Below are positions 5,171-11,370 of a stretch of 11,370 nucleotides of DNA, in pieces. The stretch is from contig JAAWDW010000066.1 in assembly GCA_022793975.1 (NCBI GenBank), positions 1 through 11,370 of the forward strand, read 5' to 3'. Source of the stretch: Bacillota bacterium. GTDB lineage: Bacteria; Bacillota; Clostridia; Peptostreptococcales; Anaerovoracaceae. Made by a program: the position numbers and the translations under genes. The stretch's first letter is position 1. Each line of letters begins with the position of its first letter. Under the pieces are notes generated by a model. The model made no database searches and was not told where the DNA came from. It saw only the letters and a list, made by a program, of their open reading frames with translations.

Positions 5171-7726
5171 ATGAAAAACAATTTATGTGAAGACAGGATA
5201 TTAAAAAGCAAGACGGAACTTCTTGCGCCTGCCGGTACGCCGGCTCATATGCGCGCTGCGGTAAACAGCGGTGCGGATGCTGTTTATGTCGGCGGAAAAA
5301 AATTTAGTGCGCGTGCCGGTGCCGGCAACTTCAGCAGCGAAGAAATGAAGGAAGCGGCGGAATACTGCCATTTGCGTGGTGTAAAACTGTATGTGACAAT
5401 GAATACTCTAATATTCGATGATGAAATAAATGATGCTCTCGAATATGCAGGGTTTCTTTATGAGATCGGCATTGATGCACTTATTATACAGGATCTCGGA
5501 TTTGCGACACTTGTCCGTGAATGTATGCCTGATTTTCCGCTGCATTTTTCAACGCAGGGAACGGTATATAACAAAGAGGGTGTGATTGCCGCCGTACGGC
5601 TTGGATTTGAGCGTGTGGTACTTGCACGTGAGGTACCGCTTAGCGATATGAAAGAAATACGGTCAGCAATAGAGGAAAAAAATCTGGGAACAGAGCTTGA
5701 AGTGTTTGTACACGGAGCTCTTTGCTTCTGCTTTTCAGGGCAGTGCCAGATGAGCAGATTACGAGGCGGCAGAAGCGGCAATCGAGGTGCGTGCGCACAG
5801 CCGTGCAGACTTCCGTATTTTGATATTGATGAAAGACAAGCATCAACAGGAAGAAAGAACGTATTAAATCCGTATAAACTGAGTCCCAAAGACTTATGCA
5901 GTATAGATTTTATTGGAGAACTTGCGGACTGTGGTATAGCATCGCTGAAAATTGAAGGGCGTATGAAATCGCCGGAATACGTAGCAACCGTGGTTTCGAT
6001 TTACAGAAAATACATAGATGTTTATATGCAAAGCGGGTTTTATATTGTTTCGGAAGAGGACAGGCGTGCGCTAAATCAGATATTTAACAGGGGAGGTTTT
6101 ACGGAAGGATATTTTTATGAAAATCCGGGTGAAAAATTGATGTCGGGAAATATCCCCAAGCACCAGGGAATAAAAATCGGATATGTAGTAAAGCGTGTAC
6201 ATACGCAGGGCAGGGGAGAATTGGTAGAAGTAGTTATCGATAGCAGAGAAACTTTGAATATCGGTGATGGCATAGAAATACGAAACAGCGAAATGCCGGG
6301 AAATGTGGTGACTTATATAAGAGAGGCGGTACGCAGTGATGATATGCAGCAAACGGATTCTTCGGGAAAGAAAGCGAATAAAAGAAACATTGAGAAAACG
6401 CAGCGGCGTTTGATTATAGGGGATATACGCGGTACGGTAAACGCAGGTGATGAGATATACAAGATAACGGACAAGAAGCTTATGGAAAGAGCGTCTTTGT
6501 CATATATGCTTGACAGGAACGGAAAAGAGCAGACAAAAAGACGAACTTTGGTTTCTATGAGATTTACGGCGCGGACAGGGGAGTATGCAGAGCTTGCGGT
6601 TTGTGAAATACCGAGTGAAAGCAGAGGAGTAAGAAACGAGTATAGAGAAGCGGCAGAAAAGACAGTAAAAGAAGAAGTGAGAGTAAAGTCGGAATGCAAA
6701 GCAGAAGAAGCGATTAACAGAGTTGTTGCACCGGAACGTATAAAGGAACAACTGGCAAAGACAGGCGACAGTATATTTTGCGCGAAAGAAATAGTAGTGG
6801 ATGCGGATAAAAATATATCGCTTCCTATGTCGGTGATAAACAAGATGCGGAGGGATGCTCTTGAGATTTTGACGGAAAAGAAACGGGCAGCGGGAAAACG
6901 GGTGCCTTTAAAGGCTTTCCGGGATAATCCGCAAGGCACCGGAAAAATTTTTGGCCAAATAAACGGCAAAGAACATACAGAAGACAGCGTAGACTTGAAA
7001 CGTACTTATATTTATGTGCATGCATTGCGTGCAGAGACATTTGCGGAAATAAATGAGGCGTTAAAATCATTAAAAGATCACTTTTCTGATATATGTATTT
7101 GTATTCCTGTAAAGGATTATATGGAGAAATGTGAGGATGGTAAATTTGAAGTGCGGAGATTTATACGGGATTTTGGCGCGGTAAATGTGACTGAGAGATT
7201 GTCGGTAATTCCTTATATATCTAATGTTACTCTGGGCAGAGAAGATACATATATAAGAGAGCGTTTTAACGAAATAGCGGCAGTCGTAAGTAGTGGCTGC
7301 GGTGAAATAGTAATAGGAAATGTCGGATGGATCTCTGCATTTGCGGAAGCGGGATGCCGTGTAATAGCAGGATTCGGTCTTAATGCCGTAAATGAGTATA
7401 CGGTATCGGTGCTGAAAAAAACAGGAGTATCCGAGGTAATCCCGTCGCTGGAGCTTGCTGATACGGAAAAAGTTTCGGAGCGGCGCGCAGGTACATATAC
7501 AGCGGAAGGGGCGCTGCCGCTTATGACGAGCGAACATATGCTGCCGCAAAGTGTATTTTATGCAAAAGGAAAACCGCGCAGCGGAAGCAGCGCTCATATT
7601 CACGGGAATCAATCTTATATGAGTACGGCAAACACTTACGGCGATAAGAGCATTATATGCAGAGACGGCTCTTTTCGTACGATTATGATCTTAAAACAGG
7701 AGCTGAAAAAGGAAGATGATATATAG
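5171..7726 (+). CDS. U32 family protein with DUF3656 domain (RlhA-like, putative RNA hydroxylase)
   Basis: The 851-residue protein is annotated as peptidase U32, but characterised relatives with DUF3656 (E. coli RlhA) hydroxylate 23S rRNA, and YegQ/TrhP acts on tRNA. Numbering is from the ATG at 5171. An N-terminal TIM-barrel-like half begins ELLAPAG (16-22) and DAVYVG (36-41). The signature EVFVHGALC leads to C185, C192, C208 and C212, the four cysteines expected to bind an iron-sulfur cluster, plus an extra C187. KIEGRMKSPEY is near 260-270. A DUF3656-like region spans about 375-575 (ERIKEQLAKTGDS near 522-534), and a second barrel-like domain runs to the end. It is longer than E. coli RlhA (about 650), with charged, poorly conserved stretches at about 388-415 and 483-515. 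The tail has LPLMTSEHMLP where relatives usually have a cysteine. An upstream ATG (5159) would add four residues but has no spaced ribosome site, whereas 5171 has GGCGGA. It overlaps the next gene. Confidence 0.85.
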   Translation: MKNNLCEDRILKSKTELLAPAGTPAHMRAAVNSGADAVYVGGKKFSARAGAGNFSSEEMKEAAEYCHLRGVKLYVTMNTLIFDDEINDALEYAGFLYEIGIDALIIQDLGFATLVRECMPDFPLHFSTQGTVYNKEGVIAAVRLGFERVVLAREVPLSDMKEIRSAIEEKNLGTELEVFVHGALCFCFSGQCQMSRLRGGRSGNRGACAQPCRLPYFDIDERQASTGRKNVLNPYKLSPKDLCSIDFIGELADCGIASLKIEGRMKSPEYVATVVSIYRKYIDVYMQSGFYIVSEEDRRALNQIFNRGGFTEGYFYENPGEKLMSGNIPKHQGIKIGYVVKRVHTQGRGELVEVVIDSRETLNIGDGIEIRNSEMPGNVVTYIREAVRSDDMQQTDSSGKKANKRNIEKTQRRLIIGDIRGTVNAGDEIYKITDKKLMERASLSYMLDRNGKEQTKRRTLVSMRFTARTGEYAELAVCEIPSESRGVRNEYREAAEKTVKEEVRVKSECKAEEAINRVVAPERIKEQLAKTGDSIFCAKEIVVDADKNISLPMSVINKMRRDALEILTEKKRAAGKRVPLKAFRDNPQGTGKIFGQINGKEHTEDSVDLKRTYIYVHALRAETFAEINEALKSLKDHFSDICICIPVKDYMEKCEDGKFEVRRFIRDFGAVNVTERLSVIPYISNVTLGREDTYIRERFNEIAAVVSSGCGEIVIGNVGWISAFAEAGCRVIAGFGLNAVNEYTVSVLKKTGVSEVIPSLELADTEKVSERRAGTYTAEGALPLMTSEHMLPQSVFYAKGKPRSGSSAHIHGNQSYMSTANTYGDKSIICRDGSFRTIMILKQELKKEDDI

Positions 7727-8525
7727 TAAATTTACAAATGAATATATACTGGAAACCGCAATGAAACAGTCCGCAATTGATATGAACTGTAGTGAGAATG
7801 ATTTTCGGCGCAGCGAAAATGTTATTGTATTATCTAAAGAAAATACAAAGGCAAGAAAATATCTAAAGCTACCATTTGAATGCAGTATGGTTTCATACGG
7901 AGGCAATATTGTAGCGTCTGTAAAAGAGGAATACCGAGATATCATATGCTCATATATTAACCGTTTTCCGCAGGAACGATGCTTTGAAACGCCGGGTATG
8001 CATGTGCTTAACTGTGAACTTGAAAAGAAAGGACTAAGAATATGTTTTATGGCGGAATATTTTTTGCCGGATACAGAGTATTTTTATTTATATGCTCAGA
8101 AAATAAAAAATACGGATTTTCCGTATGAACTGAAAATAATGCGTCAAAGTGATTTTTCGCAGCTGTATACGGGAACATGGCTGAACGCACTTGAAGAAAA
8201 GCGAAAAGAACTTGATATTATCGGTATGGGCGCATATGACGGCGGAAAGCTTATTGGACTTGCAGGCGCTTCTTCTGACTGCACGGATATGTGGCAGATA
8301 GGTATAGATGTGCTGCCGGAATACAGGAGACAAGGAATTGCATCCGTTCTTACCTCAAGACTTGCGCTGGAGATTATGAAAAACGGAAAGGTGCCGTTTT
8401 ACTGTGCGGCCTGGTCTAATTTAAAGTCTGTGCGCAACGCGGTGAAATGTGGGTTCCGCCCGGCGTGGATAGAAATGACGGCTAAAAGTATTCCGTTTAC
8501 TGAAGATATGATAAAAAAGCTCTAA
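7716..8525 (+). CDS. GNAT family N-acetyltransferase
   Basis: The 269-residue protein has a C-terminal GNAT fold (about 138-255). The acetyl-CoA pyrophosphate-binding motif A is IGIDVLPEYRRQGIASVL (195-212), with the RRQGIA loop at 204-209, followed by NLKSVRNAVKCGF (235-247), the usual end-of-domain helix. The N-terminal 130 residues are not recognised and may be a divergent second GNAT-like half. The substrate cannot be predicted. The ATG at 7716 lies inside the end of the U32 gene and the two overlap by 11 bases in different frames, which suggests translational coupling. AGGAG at 7698-7702 is 13 bases away and AGGAAG abuts the start, so the ribosome site is not ideal. The next in-frame ATG (7761) is an alternative start. 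By position it belongs to the U32 operon, and the overlap is consistent with a role in ribosome or RNA modification, but that is inference only. Confidence 0.8.
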   Translation: MIYSKFTNEYILETAMKQSAIDMNCSENDFRRSENVIVLSKENTKARKYLKLPFECSMVSYGGNIVASVKEEYRDIICSYINRFPQERCFETPGMHVLNCELEKKGLRICFMAEYFLPDTEYFYLYAQKIKNTDFPYELKIMRQSDFSQLYTGTWLNALEEKRKELDIIGMGAYDGGKLIGLAGASSDCTDMWQIGIDVLPEYRRQGIASVLTSRLALEIMKNGKVPFYCAAWSNLKSVRNAVKCGFRPAWIEMTAKSIPFTEDMIKKL

Positions 8526-8535
8526 GCTTTATTTT
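8516..8535 (+). terminator. Weak hairpin with T-rich tail at the end of the GNAT gene
   Basis: AAAGCT (8516-8521) pairs with AGCTTT (8525-8530) around a 3-base loop that includes part of the TAA stop, followed by ATTTTC. The stem has only two G-C pairs, so termination would be weak. It is the only candidate between the U32-GNAT unit and hypA. Confidence 0.3.
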
Positions 8536-8536
8536 C

Positions 8537-8565
8537 TTGATTGAAAAAACAAAAAGAAGTATAAT
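8537..8565 (+). promoter_or_regulatory. Predicted promoter of the hyp gene cluster
   Basis: TTGATT (8537-8542), a 17-base spacer and a consensus TATAAT (8560-8565) form a strong sigma-A-type promoter. The expected start is near 8572, about 30 bases before the hypA ATG. No obvious dyad for a nickel- or redox-responsive regulator overlaps it. Confidence 0.7.
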
Positions 8566-8602
8566 AATATAATATGGAATAAATAACGGGACGGTAATTT
8601 GT

Positions 8603-8989
8603 ATGCACGAATATCCGATTACGGAGCAGATAATAAAGATATGCACAGAGCACTGCAGAGAAGCAAAAGCGGACAAGGTCGTAAATGTGAGCCTTGTCGT
8701 GGGCGATTATTCGGGCTGTGTGGGAGAATCTATTCAGATGTATTTTGATATTATAAGTGAAGGAACACCTTGCGAAGGGGCGAAGCTCACGATAAAGCGT
8801 GTAAAGCCTAAACTTAAATGTCCTGCCTGCGGCGAGCTTTTTGAACGGGCACCGATGTCTTTTGCCTGTCCTGAATGCGGCACTGACGGAGAGCCGACGG
8901 AAATCGGTAAAGAATTTTATATAGAAGAAATTGAAGTTGAACAGCAGAACGGAAACATAAATCATATAGACAAAACTGCGGAATTATAA
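8603..8989 (+). CDS. hypA: Hydrogenase maturation nickel metallochaperone HypA
   Basis: The 128-residue cytosolic protein delivers Ni2+ to [NiFe]-hydrogenase precursors together with HypB. It begins with the invariant MHE, whose H2 is a nickel ligand. It has the conserved LVVGDYSGC region (31-39) and a complete zinc site: C73 and C76 in CPAC, and C89 and C92 in CPEC. The C-terminal tail (about 113-128) extends some 10-15 residues past the usual HypA end and is polar. The start has only a weak ribosome site (GGGACGG, 8588-8594). It is the first gene of the maturation operon, 16 bases before hypB. HypA can also feed urease in some bacteria, but hypF downstream points to hydrogenase. Confidence 0.94.
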   Translation: MHEYPITEQIIKICTEHCREAKADKVVNVSLVVGDYSGCVGESIQMYFDIISEGTPCEGAKLTIKRVKPKLKCPACGELFERAPMSFACPECGTDGEPTEIGKEFYIEEIEVEQQNGNINHIDKTAEL

Positions 8990-9005
8990 AGTAACGGAGG
9001 CGGAT

Positions 9006-9731
9006 ATGCACGATATAAGAAAATTGAATGTAATGGAAAACATAATGGATGAGAATGACCATATTGCAGATCATGTAAGAGAGCATATGGGTGCTCACGG
9101 AGTGCTGATAGTGAATGAGATGGGAGCGCCGGGAGTAGGCAAGACTACAACTCTTAAAAATATAATAGAGCGGCTGCAGACGGCAAAACCGTTTGTTATT
9201 GAAGGAGATATAGAGTCTGATCTCGATACGAAAGATCTTAATTCGCTGGGAATTGCGGCATATCAGATAAATACGTTCGGAGCTTGTCATCTGGATGCGC
9301 CGATGATAGATCATAAAGTAGATGAAATAGATTTTGATCTTGAAGATAAGGAGCGCGGAATTCTTTTTATTGAGAATATCGGTAATCTTGTTTGTCCGGC
9401 TGAGTTTACTATAGGAGAACATGTGCTGATGCTTATTTCAACAGTAACGGAAGGAAGCGATAAGCCTTATAAATATCCGCTTGCTTTTGAAAAGGCGGAT
9501 ATAATACTGCTCAATAAAGTGGATTTAATACCATATCTGGATTTTGACGAAGAGTTTTTTATGAAAGGTGTGCGTGCTCTCAATAAGACGGCACCTGTTT
9601 TCAAAGTGTCGGGAAAGACGGGAGAGGGCTATGCGGAAGTTGCAGCCTGGCTGGAGGGAAGAGCGGCATCTCTCGATATGCATGAGCATCATCATGAGCA
9701 CGGAGACGATGCACATCACCACCACGAGTAA
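9006..9731 (+). CDS. hypB: Hydrogenase nickel-incorporation GTPase HypB with C-terminal histidine tail
   Basis: The 241-residue SIMIBI-class GTPase works with HypA to insert nickel into [NiFe]-hydrogenase large subunits. The P-loop is GAPGVGKTT (40-48), with GDIESDLD (67-74), the metal-binding pair C94-H95 in ACHLDAP and C130 in ENIGNLVCPAEF. The guanine-specificity motif NKVD is at 170-173. These cysteines and histidine correspond to the metal site at the dimer interface known from other HypBs. The E. coli-type N-terminal CxxGxxC nickel motif is absent. Instead, the last 16 residues hold nine histidines (H226, H228-230, H232, H237-240), a probable nickel store. Histidine-rich stretches in HypB are usually near the N-terminus, so the C-terminal position is unusual. 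A strong GGAGG (8996-9000) precedes the ATG. Confidence 0.95.
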   Translation: MHDIRKLNVMENIMDENDHIADHVREHMGAHGVLIVNEMGAPGVGKTTTLKNIIERLQTAKPFVIEGDIESDLDTKDLNSLGIAAYQINTFGACHLDAPMIDHKVDEIDFDLEDKERGILFIENIGNLVCPAEFTIGEHVLMLISTVTEGSDKPYKYPLAFEKADIILLNKVDLIPYLDFDEEFFMKGVRALNKTAPVFKVSGKTGEGYAEVAAWLEGRAASLDMHEHHHEHGDDAHHHHE

Positions 9732-9732
9732 C

Positions 9733-9757
9733 CATAGACTATTATCATAGACTATTA
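9733..9757 (+). repeat. Two tandem 12-base repeats after hypB
   Basis: CATAGACTATTA occurs exactly twice, at 9733-9744 and 9746-9757, with one base between (period 13), starting two bases after the hypB stop. The remaining spacer to hypF (9758-9817) shows no terminator or clear promoter, so hypF is probably co-transcribed with hypAB. No function is evident for the repeat. Confidence 0.7.
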
Positions 9758-9817
9758 CGGTTAACGATGATATAAGAAGCTGTATGCAGAAGGTATGAAT
9801 AAAATCAAGAGGACAAA

Positions 9818-11370
9818 ATGCATATGAATGCGAGAATTACTGAAAAAATTAAATTATGGGGAATAGTACAAGGAGTCGGGTTTCGGCCCTTTGTTGCTAA
9901 GTGTGCGGATAAATATGGAATAAAAGGCGAAGTTCTCAATATAGGCGGTCTTGTAGATATTATCGTTACGGATACGAAGGAGCGTATAGACGCATTTGTG
10001 GAAGCGATAAAGAGGGAAAAGCCGGCACCTGCGGAAATTGTTCATATTAAAAGAGAAGTGCTGGGAAGAGAAAATGACGGAGGATTCCGTGAGTTTGATT
10101 CCTTTACTATATTAAGAAGCGACGCGGGAGATGATGAAGCGGCAATGATTCCGGCGGATCTTTCGATATGTCCAGACTGCCTTGCGGAACTGGAAGATGA
10201 AAAAAATCCCCGGTATAGGCATCCTTTTATAAGCTGTATGGTGTGCGGACCGAGATATACAGTTATAGACAGAATACCGTATGACAGGGAAAATACGGCT
10301 ATGATAGATTGGCCTATGTGTGAGTTTTGTGAGGGTGAGTATACCGACAGAAATGACAGACGTTATCACGCACAGACTATTTCATGTCATGAATGCGGTC
10401 CGTATTTGCGGTTTAGAGTGAACGGATCTGACGAAGAGATAACGAAAGATGATGAAGGCATTCTTGCTGCAGTATGTGAACTTTTGCATCAAGGAAAAGT
10501 GCTGGCGATGAAAGGCGTCGGTGGATATAACCTGATAGCAGATCCGTTTTCTGCGCAGGCGGTAAAGTCGCTGCGCGAGATTAAAATGAGAGAACAGAAA
10601 CCGTTTGCGGTGATGTTCCGTGATACGGATGAAGTAAAAAAGTTCTGCCGTATGAGCAAAGAGGAGGAAAATCTTATAAAATCTTCGGCCAAGCCGATAA
10701 TCCTGCTTGAACATAAAAGTCCGGAAGAGATTATATCAGCTCTCGGATGGAAGGACTCAAAGTTTGTTGGCGACCTTGACACAAAAACGTGTGGACTTGG
10801 CAATGTGCGGACGGACAGCCGTCCCGATCTGTCGGATATAGAAAAAAGCCGTTTTATAGGCTCATTTCTTCCGAGTATGGGTGCCCAGTATATGCTTTTA
10901 AAAATGTATGGCAGACCGCTTATAGTGACAAGTGCGAATTTGTCGGATATGCCGATAATAAAAGATGATGAAGAGATGTTTTTGATGATGAGCAGGAAGC
11001 CTCTTATTGCCGCATGTCTCTATAATGAAAGAGATATAAGAGTGCGCGTTGATGATTCGGTAGTGCGGGTTATAGACGGTCAGCCGCAGATGATAAGAAG
11101 AAGCAAAGGATATGCACCGGTGCCGCTTTTTATAGCGGATGCTGATACAGATGAGGAAGCAGAAGGAGAAAAAAGAAATACTGATAGTAAAAAAGACATA
11201 GACAAATCGCTTATGATACTTGCGGCAGGAGGCCAGCTTAAAAATTCGTTTGCGCTCAGCAAAGGACAGTTCTCATATGTGAGTCAGTATTTCGGCGATC
11301 TTGACAGCGCGGAAAACAGAGCGCTTTACGAAAAAAATGTTGAACGTATGAAAGAACTCTTCAGGATAGA
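9818..11370 (+). CDS. hypF: Carbamoyltransferase HypF, N-terminal 517 residues (truncated by window end)
   Basis: The frame is open from 9818 to the window edge with no internal stop. HypF uses carbamoyl phosphate and ATP to carbamoylate the HypE C-terminal cysteine, the precursor of the cyanide ligands of [NiFe] hydrogenase. In order: an acylphosphatase-like domain (GIVQGVGFRPFV, 15-26, catalytic R23 and N41). Then a zinc-finger region with four CxxC pairs at 118/121, 140/143, 168/171 and 190/193, with the HypF spacings of 18, 24 and 18. A YrdC-like domain follows (KGVGGYN, TSANLS at 371-376, VDDSVVR and RRSKGYAP to 434), then the start of the Kae1-like domain (LAAGGQLKNSF, 468-478). Oddities are an apparent insertion near 310-345, SMGAQ where TPLH is usual, and SQYFGDL where SQHIGDL is usual. 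GAGGA at 9809-9813 serves the ATG at 9818 or the in-frame ATG at 9824. Confidence 0.93.
   Translation, partial: MHMNARITEKIKLWGIVQGVGFRPFVAKCADKYGIKGEVLNIGGLVDIIVTDTKERIDAFVEAIKREKPAPAEIVHIKREVLGRENDGGFREFDSFTILRSDAGDDEAAMIPADLSICPDCLAELEDEKNPRYRHPFISCMVCGPRYTVIDRIPYDRENTAMIDWPMCEFCEGEYTDRNDRRYHAQTISCHECGPYLRFRVNGSDEEITKDDEGILAAVCELLHQGKVLAMKGVGGYNLIADPFSAQAVKSLREIKMREQKPFAVMFRDTDEVKKFCRMSKEEENLIKSSAKPIILLEHKSPEEIISALGWKDSKFVGDLDTKTCGLGNVRTDSRPDLSDIEKSRFIGSFLPSMGAQYMLLKMYGRPLIVTSANLSDMPIIKDDEEMFLMMSRKPLIAACLYNERDIRVRVDDSVVRVIDGQPQMIRRSKGYAPVPLFIADADTDEEAEGEKRNTDSKKDIDKSLMILAAGGQLKNSFALSKGQFSYVSQYFGDLDSAENRALYEKNVERMKELFRI

Noticed and set aside
6313..6969. 218-codon minus-strand frame within the U32 gene
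   Set aside because: It is serine- and phenylalanine-rich, as expected from the reverse complement of Glu/Lys-rich codons in the less conserved U32 middle region, with no promoter or ribosome site.
8814..9422. 202-codon minus-strand frame spanning hypA and hypB
   Set aside because: It crosses two genuine genes and their spacer on the opposite strand, and its tyrosine-, isoleucine- and arginine-rich product resembles no protein.
9795..9827. Ten-codon open frame overlapping the hypF start, as a leader peptide
   Set aside because: It is too short to support as a gene, and no attenuator-like hairpin or codon run accompanies it.
1..11370. CRISPR array, insertion sequence, phage or toxin-antitoxin system
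   Set aside because: No spaced repeats, transposase motifs, long terminal inverted repeats or small paired genes were seen. All sizeable coding regions are ordinary metabolic, transport or maturation genes.

Overview
The window looks like ordinary chromosome from a strictly anaerobic, fermentative, low-to-moderate GC Firmicute of the class Clostridia. The reasons are a butyryl-CoA:acetate-type CoA-transferase, a KorD-like 2[4Fe-4S] ferredoxin, a DUF3656-containing U32 protein, [NiFe]-hydrogenase maturation genes, purine-rich Shine-Dalgarno sites and A/T-rich intergenic promoters. The genus cannot be fixed from the sequence alone. No insertion sequence, phage gene, CRISPR array, tRNA or rRNA was seen, and no gene-free stretch exceeds about 210 bases.

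Layout. 2-70 is the tail of an unidentified gene, closed by a strong intrinsic terminator (107-138). 245-1582 (+) encodes a CoA-transferase of the butyryl-CoA:acetate type, with its own promoter and a dyad that could be an operator. A hairpin with A- and T-tracts (1643-1683) separates it from the convergent SulP-STAS anion transporter (3445 to 1790, -). A small dicluster ferredoxin (3637-3921, +) follows from its own promoter and ends four bases before the stop of a convergent AI-2E-family membrane protein (5101 to 3926, -). From an overlapping divergent promoter region, a long U32/DUF3656 protein (5171-7726, +) is read and overlaps a GNAT acetyltransferase (7716-8525, +). A new promoter at 8537-8565 then begins a hydrogenase maturation cluster: hypA (8603-8989), hypB (9006-9731) and hypF (9818 to the window end, truncated). 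hypC, hypD and hypE are probably beyond the right edge.

How the genes fit. The left part concerns the last step of butyrate fermentation (butyryl-CoA plus acetate giving butyrate plus acetyl-CoA), a place where clostridia control redox balance. The ferredoxin is a low-potential electron carrier, and the hyp genes build the NiFe(CN)2CO centre of a [NiFe] hydrogenase, probably encoded elsewhere. Butyrate formation, ferredoxin and hydrogenase are linked in anaerobic energy metabolism, but the genes here lie in separate transcription units and nothing shows that they form one system. I see no clear undescribed multi-gene system. The most notable details are a nine-histidine C-terminal tail on HypB, substitutions and an insertion in HypF, the dyad at the CoA-transferase promoter, and a U32 protein with a lengthened middle and altered C-terminus.
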